From CAXCDZ01 sp963981525 (GTDB taxonomy: Bacteria > Patescibacteriota > Microgenomatia > UBA1400 > UBA12108), in assembly GCA_963981525.1 (NCBI GenBank), contig CAXCDZ010000014.1, positions 1-15,453 of the forward strand: a DNA stretch of 15,453 bases, read 5' to 3'. Every line of letters begins with the position of its first letter. The first letter of the stretch is position 1. The translations under genes were made by a program, and so were the position numbers. Positions 1-6,729 of this stretch are shown here, piece by piece. The notes beneath the pieces were generated by a model. That model was not told the DNA's origin, ran no database searches, and saw nothing but the letters and a program-made list of their open reading frames with translations.

Positions 1-375
1 TTCTGGGTTAAAGCTTGCGAGCGCGCGAGCAAGACCGTGCACTGTGGCACCAAGCTGGCCGTTAACTCCAGAACCTTCGACCTTGATGGAAGCGGAGAGG
101 TTTTGGAGGGTTTGGGTAATAACAAAGGGGTTTCTGTAGGTTTGTTTCATGTGATCACCTGGGAAATATACTTCGGCTGGCTTACCATTAACCACGAGCT
201 GATGCTTACCATCAACGCCGGGGACTGTGCTTTTTTTGTATAACCTAACTCTAGCAGTAGCGGTCTTACGGCGGCCAAGAGCGTAGGTGTAGCTCATCTT
301 AGTGGAAGAAGTGGATTTTTTCTTGGTAGTAATGACTTGTTTTTTGGATTTTGCTTTGACGAGTTTGGCTGCCAT
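1..375 (-). CDS. rpsI: 30S ribosomal protein S9, C-terminally cut by the window edge
   Basis: S9 sits in the head of the small subunit, where its C-terminal tail reaches the P-site tRNA. I read 125 codons from the ATG at 373-375 to the window edge with no stop, so the gene is incomplete and the universal basic tail is not visible. The family core begins near residue 29 with YALGRRKTATARVRL, followed by VNGKPAEVYF near 62-71 and GGQ-region-like VNGQLGATVHGLARAL near 104-119. About 27 residues rich in Lys and Ser precede the core, which is unusual because S9 normally starts almost directly at it. An ATG at 297 (Met27) would give the usual length, but an AAGGA element about 10 bases before 375 favours the long form. 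One base separates it from the L13 stop, so the two are surely co-transcribed. Confidence 0.93.
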   Translation of the reverse strand, partial: MAAKLVKAKSKKQVITTKKKSTSSTKMSYTYALGRRKTATARVRLYKKSTVPGVDGKHQLVVNGKPAEVYFPGDHMKQTYRNPFVITQTLQNLSASIKVEGSGVNGQLGATVHGLARALASFNPE

Positions 376-376
376 G

Positions 377-808
377 TTATTTGTTTCCTTTTTGGTTGAA
401 GTGATTATCATGAGGGTGATCCTGACCAACGTAGACTTTGAGTCTTCGCATTCGTGGATCTTGGAGTTTGTTTTTTGGGATCATGCCTTTGATTGCGTGC
501 TCGACTACCTTGCGTGGGTCAAGTTCCATTTGTTTTTTTGCGGTACGAACTCGAAAACCACCTGGGAAACCGGTGTGGTGCTGATAGAGCTTGTTATCCA
601 TTTTCTTACCTGTGAGGATGAGCTTATCGGCGTTAATGACGACCACATAGTCACCTGCATCGATGTGGGGAGTGTAGCTTACCTTGTCCTTGCCGGTGAG
701 GTGTCTAGTGATTGCTGTGGAGGCTCTACCGAGGGTGAGTCCGTCAAGATCCACCAAATGCCAGTTTCTGACTACTTCTTTTGTTTTTTGTTGATAGGTT
801 TTTTTCAT
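377..808 (-). CDS. rplM: 50S ribosomal protein L13
   Basis: L13 is an early-assembling large-subunit protein that binds 23S rRNA. The 143-residue product matches the normal bacterial length of about 142. Visible signatures are the N-terminal WHLVDLDGLTLGRAST at 16-31, YTPHIDAGDYVVVINADK at 45-62, the HTGFPGGFR segment at 78-86, and the C-terminal MIPKNKLQDPRMRRLKVY block at 109-126 followed by HPH near 131-133. Its ATG overlaps the L17 stop by 4 bases, consistent with translational coupling, and S9 follows after a single base. L13 and S9 are a nearly universal pair. Here they directly follow L17, without the truA or ABC transporter genes that often intervene in Firmicutes. Confidence 0.97.
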   Translation of the reverse strand: MKKTYQQKTKEVVRNWHLVDLDGLTLGRASTAITRHLTGKDKVSYTPHIDAGDYVVVINADKLILTGKKMDNKLYQHHTGFPGGFRVRTAKKQMELDPRKVVEHAIKGMIPKNKLQDPRMRRLKVYVGQDHPHDNHFNQKGNK

Positions 809-1350
809 CTGTCCCCCTGCTTTCTAACGTGAGTGGTTGCTTTGACACTAGAAGTTGATCTAGTCTTGACAGGCTGAGCTGATGTGGGGGAGGGCTTGGC
901 GGAAGGCTTGGCAACTGGTTTTTTGACGAGCTTTTTCTTGGCGACCTTTTTAGAGGACGGGCGAGAAGAACTCGCCCCTACAGATTCTTTGGTGTTTTTC
1001 TTGGTAAGTTCGAGTCTGACAATCGGAGCATTATCCCCTCTTCTGTTGCCGATCATGGTGAGCTTGGTATAGCCGCCTTTGACACCCAAGTAACGAGGAG
1101 CAATCTCATGCACGAGCTTGTGAACGAGTGACCTACTCTGGACAAAATCATGAACCTGTCGTGTGGAGTGAACAGTGTTGAGTCTGGCTTTGGTAATCAG
1201 TTTCTCGAAGATCCCGCGGATGGCACGAGCCTTGGCTGAGGTAGTCTCGATCTGTTCATGCTCAATCATCGAGATAACAAGATTCTGGAAAAGAGCCTTG
1301 CGGTGTTGCGAGTCTCGATTTAGCTGGCGGGTCTTGATGTGTTTTTTCAT
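805..1350 (-). CDS. rplQ: 50S ribosomal protein L17 with long basic C-terminal tail
   Basis: L17 lies near the peptide exit tunnel of the large subunit. Residues 1-118 form the recognisable family domain: LNRDSQHRKALFQNLV at 10-25, the EHEQIETTSAKARAIR stretch at 30-45, and PRYLGVKGGYTKL with NRRGDNAPIVRLEL closing the core near 85-115. The usual protein ends there (about 117-127 residues), but this one continues to 181. The added 63 residues are almost only Lys, Ser, Pro, Ala, Thr and Val and are probably disordered. Part of the tail comes from an in-phase 12-base repeat encoding AKPS twice (about 893-912). The ATG overlaps the rpoA stop by 4 bases, and L13 begins 4 bases inside its own end, so it is coupled on both sides. 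Confidence 0.96.
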   Translation of the reverse strand: MKKHIKTRQLNRDSQHRKALFQNLVISMIEHEQIETTSAKARAIRGIFEKLITKARLNTVHSTRQVHDFVQSRSLVHKLVHEIAPRYLGVKGGYTKLTMIGNRRGDNAPIVRLELTKKNTKESVGASSSRPSSKKVAKKKLVKKPVAKPSAKPSPTSAQPVKTRSTSSVKATTHVRKQGDR

Positions 1351-2252
1351 TTGTTGCGCTCAAAACCCTTCTCAAGCAAAGATTCGTCCAGAAGCTCGAT
1401 GGACTTGCCGCCGAGATTTTTGACGTTTTTTAGATCTTTGTTAGTAGCGTCCACTAGGTCTGTGACAAACTCGTAGTCGGCGTTTTTGAGTGCATTGGTA
1501 ATCCTGGTGGGAAGACCTAGCTCCTCGAGCGAGATGCTCTCGGTGGATGAAGTAGAGCTAACTTGAGGTTCGACACTGGCGAGAGTTGGGTCATAAACCT
1601 GGACAAAGTAGTCAGAAAGAGTGCGAGAAGCATCTTTGAGAACTTCGAGTGGGGAGACTGAACCATCTGTGTAGATATCGATGAGGAGTTTGTCGTAGTC
1701 AGTGCGGCGACCGACGCGAGTAGCCTCGACCTTGTATGCGACACGCTCAACTGGTGAGAAGATAGCGTCCATTGGGATAACTCCGATCACATCAGAAGTG
1801 CGAGTCTCTGCAGGAGAGTACCCGAAACCAGTTGAGATCTCTAACTCCATCTCAAGAGTAGCTCCTTTGGCGAGCTTGGCAATCTCAACATCTGGAGTAA
1901 CAATCTTGACTGAAGCAGGAGCGACGATGTCGCTAGCTTTGACAGTTTTGGGGCCAGTAAGCTTGAGCTTAGCAGAGACTGGCTCTTCACCGGAGTAAGC
2001 GACCTTGACGTTTTTGAGGTTGAGAACTAGATCGATCATGTCCTCACTCATACCTTCGAGAGTTGAGAATTTGTGGTTAACTCCTTTGACTTTGACCTGT
2101 GTGATAGCGGAACCCTCGAAACTCGAGAGAAGAACGCGTCTGAGGGCGTTACCAATAGTGTGACCGAATCCATTTTCTAATGGCTCAATGGCAAACTGCC
2201 CGAATGAGTCATCTTGCTTGATGGTGTTGACTTGAAAGATTGGTTTGTTCAT
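1347..2252 (-). CDS. rpoA: DNA-directed RNA polymerase subunit alpha
   Basis: Alpha dimerises to nucleate RNA polymerase assembly and contacts promoters and activators through its C-terminal domain. The N-terminal assembly domain covers about 1-225, with the ENGFGHTIGNALRRVLLSS dimer helix at 26-44 and DPTLASVEP closing the domain. A short Ser/Thr linker (about 231-240) leads to a compact C-terminal domain at 241-301. There, LGLPTRITNALKNA places Arg250 where E. coli has Arg265, the main UP-element contact, and NLGGKS at 279-284 matches the second helix-hairpin-helix contact (NLGKKS in E. coli). At 301 residues it is slightly shorter than the E. coli protein (329), mainly in the linker and tail. 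The ATG at 2252 follows a strong Shine-Dalgarno sequence. It is encoded between S4 and L17, as in the classical alpha operon. Confidence 0.98.
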   Translation of the reverse strand: MNKPIFQVNTIKQDDSFGQFAIEPLENGFGHTIGNALRRVLLSSFEGSAITQVKVKGVNHKFSTLEGMSEDMIDLVLNLKNVKVAYSGEEPVSAKLKLTGPKTVKASDIVAPASVKIVTPDVEIAKLAKGATLEMELEISTGFGYSPAETRTSDVIGVIPMDAIFSPVERVAYKVEATRVGRRTDYDKLLIDIYTDGSVSPLEVLKDASRTLSDYFVQVYDPTLASVEPQVSSTSSTESISLEELGLPTRITNALKNADYEFVTDLVDATNKDLKNVKNLGGKSIELLDESLLEKGFERNK

Positions 2253-2260
2253 ATATTGGG

Positions 2261-2268
2261 TCCTCCTT
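2261..2268 (-). promoter_or_regulatory. Strong ribosome binding site of rpoA
   Basis: On the minus strand AAGGAGGA ends 8-9 bases before the rpoA ATG. It overlaps the S4 stop codon (TAAGGAGG, stop at 2267-2269), so ribosomes ending S4 finish on the rpoA initiation site. It is one of the best Shine-Dalgarno matches in the window and fixes the rpoA start. Confidence 0.85.
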
Positions 2269-2875
2269 AGCGAGAATAAAACTCGACGATTAGTTGTTCG
2301 TTAATATTAGCAGCGATATCATCTCGTTCAGGGAGTCTGTTGATTTTGCCTGAGGTGGCTTTGCGGGCAAGCCAAGCGGGTGTGGTGTATTCTTTGTCTT
2401 CGAGCATTTCCTTGACGTAAGGAATGGCGGCGGCCGTTGCAGAAATAGAGACTGTCTCTTCAACTTGAACCTGATATGAAGGGATTGAGAGTTTTTTGCC
2501 GCTAACTAAGACGTTGCCATGGGAAACTAGTTGTCTAGCGGCGCGGCGAGTAGGTGCAAAGCCCAGACGATAAATAACATTATCAAGACGTCTCTCAAGA
2601 AGAATAAGAATCATGGCACCTGTTGCCTGAGGTGTGCGAGAAGCTACTTTGTAGTAATTCTTGAACTGCTTTTCCAGAATGCCGTACATTGCTTTGGCGC
2701 GCTGTTTTTCCATGAGTTGGTAACCGTAATCTGAGATTTTGGTTCTACCCCTTCTGCCATGTTGGCCAGGAAGAGTGGCTGCGCGACGCTCCAATGACTT
2801 GGGGTTGGTTTTGAGCCCTAGGTCCATACCTAGTCTACGAGCTCGTTTGTTACGTGGTCCGTTTGGTCTTGCCAT
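2267..2875 (-). CDS. rpsD: 30S ribosomal protein S4
   Basis: S4 is a primary 16S rRNA binder that starts assembly of the small-subunit body. In many bacteria it also represses its own operon. The product has 202 residues, close to the usual 200-205. The N-terminal arm (1-45) lacks the four cysteines of zinc-binding S4 forms and the protein has no cysteine at all, so it is a zinc-free type. The S4 RNA-binding fold spans about 93-155, with RRLDNVIYRLGFAPTRRAAR at 95-114 and VSHGNVLVSGKKLSIPSY at 117-134. The terminus INEQLIVEFYSR is typical. AAGGA precedes the ATG by 5 bases. It starts 2 bases after the S11 stop, and its stop lies within the rpoA ribosome binding site. Confidence 0.98.
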   Translation of the reverse strand: MARPNGPRNKRARRLGMDLGLKTNPKSLERRAATLPGQHGRRGRTKISDYGYQLMEKQRAKAMYGILEKQFKNYYKVASRTPQATGAMILILLERRLDNVIYRLGFAPTRRAARQLVSHGNVLVSGKKLSIPSYQVQVEETVSISATAAAIPYVKEMLEDKEYTTPAWLARKATSGKINRLPERDDIAANINEQLIVEFYSR

Positions 2876-2877
2876 GT

Positions 2878-3240
2878 CTATCCTTTCCTAGGTTTCTTAG
2901 CGCGAGTACCGTTGTGAGGGATTGGAGTGACGTCACTGATTGCGGTGATCTTAAGGCCTGCTGCACGCAAAACTCGAAGAGCGGCGTCTCGCCCAGGACC
3001 TGGACCTTTGATAAATACTTCTGCTTCTCTGAGCCCCATCTCTTTTGCGGCATCGATTGCGGCAGTGACAGCCTGAGTAGCGGCGTAGGGAGTGCTCCTT
3101 CTGGAACCCTTGAAACCAACTTTGCCAGTTGAGCTCCAGGTTGCGGTGTTGCCGCCCTGATCAGTAATCGTGATAAGGGTATTGTTGAAGGTTGCAACAA
3201 TGTAGATTCGACCTGATGTAAGTGTGCGTTTTTTTGCCAT
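2878..3240 (-). CDS. rpsK: 30S ribosomal protein S11
   Basis: S11 forms part of the small-subunit platform and helps shape the mRNA exit region. The 120-residue product carries TFNNTLITITDQGGN at 17-31, SSTGKVGFKGSRRSTPYAAT at 36-55, GPGPGRDAALRVL at 79-91 and the C-terminal DVTPIPHNGTR at 103-113. The PHNG asparagine is the site known to form isoaspartate in E. coli S11. No Shine-Dalgarno sequence is visible; the ATG instead follows a run of eight adenines in a very A/T-rich stretch, which suggests initiation on an unstructured A-rich leader. It is separated from S13 by 44 bases, the largest gap between genes after S10, and that gap contains a small inverted repeat. Confidence 0.98.
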   Translation of the reverse strand: MAKKRTLTSGRIYIVATFNNTLITITDQGGNTATWSSTGKVGFKGSRRSTPYAATQAVTAAIDAAKEMGLREAEVFIKGPGPGRDAALRVLRAAGLKITAISDVTPIPHNGTRAKKPRKG

Positions 3241-3261
3241 TTTTTTTATATTTCTATTTAG

Positions 3262-3278
3262 AAAAGGAAAATCCTTTT
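3262..3278 (-). repeat. Small inverted repeat in the S13-S11 gap
   Basis: A perfect 7-bp inverted repeat (AAAAGGA, loop of 3, TCCTTTT) lies in the 44-base gap between S13 and S11. As RNA it would be a weak A/U-rich hairpin. It has no clear U-run beyond the stem, so terminator activity is doubtful. It could act as a processing site or a mild attenuator, or be chance in A/T-rich sequence. Confidence 0.35.
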
Positions 3279-3284
3279 TGATAT

Positions 3285-3665
3285 CTACTTAGCTATATCC
3301 TCCTTTTTCTGAGCGCCGATAGTTTTTCGTTTACCACGGCGCGTGCGAGCATTAACTCGAGTTCTTTGTCCTCGAGAAGGGAGTCCCATGGTGTGTCTCA
3401 TGCCTCTGTAGGCACCGATTCGTTTGAGTCTGACGATGTTTTCTCTGACTTCTTTTCTAAGATCTCCTTCGACTTTGTATTCTTCGAGGATTTTCTGGAG
3501 CTTGACGACTGCATCTGCTTCGAGGGCTTTGACTCGGGTATCTGGATTAAGGCCAGTTTTTTTGATCAGATCAGCGGCGATCTTGGGCCCAATACCATAA
3601 ATATACGTAAGGGCAATCACGACGCGTTTTTCTTGTGGTAGGTCAACTCCGACTAGACGTAACAT
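3285..3665 (-). CDS. rpsM: 30S ribosomal protein S13
   Basis: S13 sits at the top of the small-subunit head, forms bridges to the large subunit and touches P-site tRNA through its C-terminal tail. The 126-residue product begins with the family pattern of VDLPQEKRVVIALTYIYGIG (7-26), a helix-two-turns-helix segment, and has the conserved GAYRGMRHTMGLPSRGQRT (84-102) leading into the basic tail VNARTRRGKRKTIG. Length is within the usual 118-126. No strong Shine-Dalgarno sequence precedes the ATG; the 12-base gap from L36 is A/T-rich. Its place between L36 and S11 is the standard alpha-operon order. Confidence 0.98.
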   Translation of the reverse strand: MLRLVGVDLPQEKRVVIALTYIYGIGPKIAADLIKKTGLNPDTRVKALEADAVVKLQKILEEYKVEGDLRKEVRENIVRLKRIGAYRGMRHTMGLPSRGQRTRVNARTRRGKRKTIGAQKKEDIAK

Positions 3666-3677
3666 ATTATTTTTCTA

Positions 3678-3791
3678 TTATCCTTGGCGCTGTTTATGAC
3701 GAGGATTCTCGCAAACTATATATAATACTCTTTTACGTCTGACAAACTTACATTTGATACAGCGTTTTTTGAGTGATACTTGTACTTTCAT
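3678..3791 (-). CDS. rpmJ: 50S ribosomal protein L36 (zinc-binding)
   Basis: This 37-codon gene reads MKVQVSLKKRCIKCKFVRRK and ends RHKQRQG before a TAA at 3678-3680. L36 is the smallest large-subunit protein and packs against 23S rRNA with one zinc ion. The four expected ligands are present as Cys11, Cys14, Cys27 and His32, so this is the zinc-containing form rather than the cysteine-free paralogue induced under zinc starvation. It starts 5 bases after the IF-1 stop and ends 12 bases before the S13 start, exactly where L36 lies in most bacteria. It is easily missed because of its length. Confidence 0.96.
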   Translation of the reverse strand: MKVQVSLKKRCIKCKFVRRKRVLYIVCENPRHKQRQG

Positions 3792-3796
3792 AATGT

Positions 3797-4054
3797 TTAT
3801 TTCTTGTTATTAGTTTTATGTTCTGGGCGAGGCTCCCTGATCCGGTAGGTAATCCTACCCTTACTTAGATCATACGGCGTCATCTCGACCTTAACCTGGT
3901 CTCCTGGCATAATACTGATTCTGTACATGCGCATCTTGCCAGAGAGGTGTGCGAGAATCTCTCTCCCGTCTTCTTCTAACTCTACCCTGAACGTGGTGTT
4001 GGGTAGTGCTTGGGTAACGGTGCCAAGCTTTTCTTCTAGTTGTGCTTTGATCAT
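3797..4054 (-). CDS. infA: Translation initiation factor IF-1
   Basis: IF-1 binds the ribosomal A site during initiation and helps IF-2 and IF-3 select the start codon. The OB-fold covers residues 8-72: GTVTQALPNTTFRVEL (11-26), ILAHLSGKMRMYRISIMPGD (33-52), then VKVEMTPYDLSKGRITYRI (54-72). The product has 85 residues against the usual 72, because of a charged tail of about 13 residues (REPRPEHKTNNKK). It lies 15 bases after map and 5 bases before L36, the normal arrangement. The ATG at 4054 aligns with the family start. Confidence 0.97.
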   Translation of the reverse strand: MIKAQLEEKLGTVTQALPNTTFRVELEEDGREILAHLSGKMRMYRISIMPGDQVKVEMTPYDLSKGRITYRIREPRPEHKTNNKK

Positions 4055-4069
4055 TATATTAGTTAGAGC

Positions 4070-4840
4070 TCATATTTTACCAGACTTCGTAACCTGGAAC
4101 AACGTTGGTTTTGTCAATATAGAATAACCGTCATGTGTTACTTCGACGGTTTCTTCGAATACGCCTGAAAGTTTATCATCTTTTGTCTTAATTGTCCAAC
4201 CATCTTCCTCGAGTAGTAGATGTGGTTTGCCTGCTGTGTAGATCATTTCGATGGCGAGAGTCTGACCGATAACGAGTTGGGGGGTGGTTTCGAGAGCACA
4301 ATTAAGTTGATTGGGAATCATGGGATCTTCGTGAAGTTGGCGTCCAACTCCGTGTCCAGTAAGCTCCTGAAATGATGTGAGACCGTGTTTTTTGAGAGCT
4401 TGTTCAGTCGCGCGTGAGATATGGCCGATGCGATTGCCTGGTTTAACTTGAGAAAGTGCAGCCTTGATCGCGGCAAGTCCTCCGTCAATAACCTGCTGTG
4501 ATTCCTTACAAGGAGCGCCAACTATTTTTGTGAAGGCGCCGTCAAGGTGATAACCCTTGTAGTAGACCCCAAGGTCTACTGTAACCACGTCACCGTCGAC
4601 AAAAGGTACAGTAGAGGTCGGAATCCCATGAACTGTGCTTGCTCCCACGTTAATGCAGGTTGCCCACTGATAGTTATCTACTGTGGTAAAAGACGGTTTG
4701 GCACCGGCTTCCTTGATCATCTCCTGAGTTTTGGTCTCTAGCTCAAGTGGAGTGGCTCCAATTTGAGTGAGGTTATAAATCTCCTGGCGAATTGCACCAT
4801 GAATCTCTCCCCCAATCCTCATCTTGCTAAGTTTGCTCAT
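4070..4840 (-). CDS. map: Methionine aminopeptidase, type I
   Basis: MetAP removes the initiator methionine from nascent proteins at the ribosome exit, using two divalent metal ions. The 256-residue product has the pita-bread fold signatures and all five metal ligands in order: Asp89 and Asp100 (VDLGVYYKGYHLDGAFTK), His163 in TGHGVGR, Glu198 in LAIEMIYTAG, and Glu229 in GVFEETVEV. The substrate-side histidines His71 (STVHGIP) and His170 (QLHEDP) are also present. No N-terminal zinc-finger extension or insert is seen, so it is a minimal type Ia form. The residue after the last glutamate ligand is Glu instead of the His of E. coli. Its ATG overlaps the adk stop by 4 bases, and adk-map-infA is the usual order. 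Confidence 0.97.
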   Translation of the reverse strand: MSKLSKMRIGGEIHGAIRQEIYNLTQIGATPLELETKTQEMIKEAGAKPSFTTVDNYQWATCINVGASTVHGIPTSTVPFVDGDVVTVDLGVYYKGYHLDGAFTKIVGAPCKESQQVIDGGLAAIKAALSQVKPGNRIGHISRATEQALKKHGLTSFQELTGHGVGRQLHEDPMIPNQLNCALETTPQLVIGQTLAIEMIYTAGKPHLLLEEDGWTIKTKDDKLSGVFEETVEVTHDGYSILTKPTLFQVTKSGKI

Positions 4841-5427
4841 GTACGACTCTGCTTAACCTGGACCCGTGCGGCAATATCAGTCTGGATATCTTCGATTGCG
4901 AGTTCTCCGTTAATCTCGATAAGCACACCAGACTGTTCGTAATAGCTAAGAACGTCAGCCTCCTGCTCATTGTAGATCTTGAGCCGACTGGCAATCTTAT
5001 CAGGAGAATCATGAAGAGAACCATCGGGAGACTTGCGACCACGGGCCGTGAGTCTTTTGACACTCTCATCCTCAGAAACTTTGAGATAGAAGACTAGGTC
5101 GACTGCTTTGTCGTATTTGTCTAGTTTGTCGGCGAGAAATTCAGCCTGAGTGATGTTGCGAGGAAACCCATCGATGATCCAACCATTTTCTGTGTCAGGC
5201 TGCTTTAGCCGGTTTTTCCAGAGAACAAACATCTCGGTGTCGGCGACGTAGTATCCCTTGGAAAGAGACTCTCTGCACATATCACCGATCATTCCTTGGT
5301 CGTCGGATGCACCCCAGCGAACAAGATCGCCTGAGGCAATATAAGTGACACCGAGTTTTTCTGCGAGGAGCTTAGCCTGGGTAGATTTGCCGGAGCCTTC
5401 TGGGCCGTAGAAAATGATGTTTAACAT
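4837..5427 (-). CDS. adk: Adenylate kinase, short-LID form
   Basis: Adenylate kinase interconverts ATP and AMP with two ADP. The 196-residue protein has the P-loop at 8-16 as GPEGSGKST, where most bacteria read GPPGSGKGT; Lys14 is kept. The AMP site is recognisable in ASGDLVR (31-37, Arg37) and DGFPRNITQAE (86-96). RLTARGRK (125-132) leads into a LID of only about a dozen residues, with neither four cysteines nor the long bacterial LID, before IASRLKIYNEQ (145-155). The family call is good, but the substitutions leave room for altered nucleotide preference. The ATG follows AAGGAG by 6 bases. The gene sits between secY and map, the usual place for adk. Confidence 0.93.
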   Translation of the reverse strand: MLNIIFYGPEGSGKSTQAKLLAEKLGVTYIASGDLVRWGASDDQGMIGDMCRESLSKGYYVADTEMFVLWKNRLKQPDTENGWIIDGFPRNITQAEFLADKLDKYDKAVDLVFYLKVSEDESVKRLTARGRKSPDGSLHDSPDKIASRLKIYNEQEADVLSYYEQSGVLIEINGELAIEDIQTDIAARVQVKQSRT

Positions 5428-5433
5428 ATGAAA

Positions 5434-5439
5434 CTCCTT
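5434..5439 (-). promoter_or_regulatory. Ribosome binding site of adk
   Basis: AAGGAG lies 6 bases before the adk ATG in the 21-base secY-adk gap. The match and spacing are near ideal and fix the start at 5427. Confidence 0.8.
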
Positions 5440-5448
5440 ATAAATAGA

Positions 5449-6729
5449 TTATCGAATAAATGAGTCGTAGCTCTTGGTAACTAGGTATGACTCCATCTTG
5501 CGGTAAGTCTCCAGGACTACCGAGACCACAATCAAGATACTAGTACCACCAATTGTGATTGTGGAGAGACCGGTAAAACCCTGGACAATGCTTGGGAGAA
5601 TAGCGATGGTGCCGAGAAAAAGTGCGCCGGCGAGAGTGGTGCGCTTAACAATGTAGCTAAGGTATTTTGAGGTGTGTTTGCCTGGTCTGATCCCGGGAAT
5701 ATAGCCCCCGCTTTTTTTGAGTTGATCACTGATCTTGTCAGTATCAAAGACGATAGCGGTGTAAAAATAAGTGAAGGCGACCACAAGTGAGAAGTAGATT
5801 ACGTTATAACTAATTGACTGAGGGGTAAAAGAAGCGGCAAACGAGGTAGCGGCCGCGGCGATAGACTGGTTGGGAAGATTGGTGAGAAGTCTGGCGATCA
5901 TTGAAGGAGCAAGGACAATGGCAATTGCGAAGATGACGGGAATGACACCTGCGTTGTTGAGTTTGATGGGGAGGAAGGTCGCCCCACCACCCATTTCTTT
6001 GCCACCACGAATACGGCGAGAGTAAGAAACTGGAATCTCACGTCTAGCCTCGTCGATCGTGACGACGAAATATATCACGACTAGTGCAAGGAGCGCATAG
6101 ACGATGAGACTGGCGATGGAAGTGGTCGTGGCGGCGGCTGTAGTCTGGAAAAGAGAGATTGGAAGTCTGCCGACAATACCTGCAAAGATTAACATCGAGA
6201 TTCCGTTGCCGATACCATACTCTGTGAGATTCTCACCTAGCCACATAAGGAAAATACTACCTGCAGAGAGGGTCGTGATGATAGTGAGAAGCTCTAGAGG
6301 AGAGCTGGCGGTGACGAGACCGGAACTGTTAAGTAGTAGGTACATGGCAACACTCTGGCCGAGCGCAAGAGGGACTGCAAGCATTCTAGTGTACTGATTA
6401 ATCTGCTCTTGACCTGACTCACCCTCTTTTTGGAGTTCTTCGAGTTTTTTGATTGCCATGGTCATGACCTGCATGATAATCGAGGCGTTGATGTAGGGAC
6501 CTAAGCCGAGCGCGAGAATCGAGAAGTTGGCGAGAGTGCCTCCTGAGAAAATATCCAGAAGACCTAGAAGTTCGTTGCTGGCAAAAACTGAGCGAATTGC
6601 CTCGGTATTAACTCCAGGAACTGTGATGTGGGCAACAAGACGGAAAATAAAAAGAGTAGCAAGTGTGACAAGAGACCGCGTACGTAGTTCACGGTTAGAC
6701 CAGATTTTTTTGAGGGTTTCACTCATCAT
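5449..6729 (-). CDS. secY: Protein translocase subunit SecY
   Basis: SecY is the channel of the Sec translocon in the cytoplasmic membrane, which exports unfolded preproteins and inserts membrane proteins. From the ATG at 6729 it has 426 residues and about ten hydrophobic segments. Signatures are LGPYINASIIMQ (about 76-87), LTEYGIGNGIS (168-178), FLPIKLNNAGVIPVIFA (252-268), YIPGIRPGKHTSKYL (343-357, the ribosome- and SecA-binding loop region) and GGTSILIVVSVVLET (394-408). The start is unclear: a GTG at 6741 is only 2 bases from an AGGAGG, the ATG at 6729 is 14 bases away, and another ATG follows at 6726. The gene overlaps the L15 end in every case. SecE and SecG are not in this window. Confidence 0.97.
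   Translation of the reverse strand: MMSETLKKIWSNRELRTRSLVTLATLFIFRLVAHITVPGVNTEAIRSVFASNELLGLLDIFSGGTLANFSILALGLGPYINASIIMQVMTMAIKKLEELQKEGESGQEQINQYTRMLAVPLALGQSVAMYLLLNSSGLVTASSPLELLTIITTLSAGSIFLMWLGENLTEYGIGNGISMLIFAGIVGRLPISLFQTTAAATTTSIASLIVYALLALVVIYFVVTIDEARREIPVSYSRRIRGGKEMGGGATFLPIKLNNAGVIPVIFAIAIVLAPSMIARLLTNLPNQSIAAAATSFAASFTPQSISYNVIYFSLVVAFTYFYTAIVFDTDKISDQLKKSGGYIPGIRPGKHTSKYLSYIVKRTTLAGALFLGTIAILPSIVQGFTGLSTITIGGTSILIVVSVVLETYRKMESYLVTKSYDSFIR

Noticed and set aside
302..832. Long open frame of 176 codons on the plus strand across L13
   Set aside because: It lies antisense to clearly identified L13, its translation matches no family I recognise, and it is explained by codon bias of the minus-strand gene.
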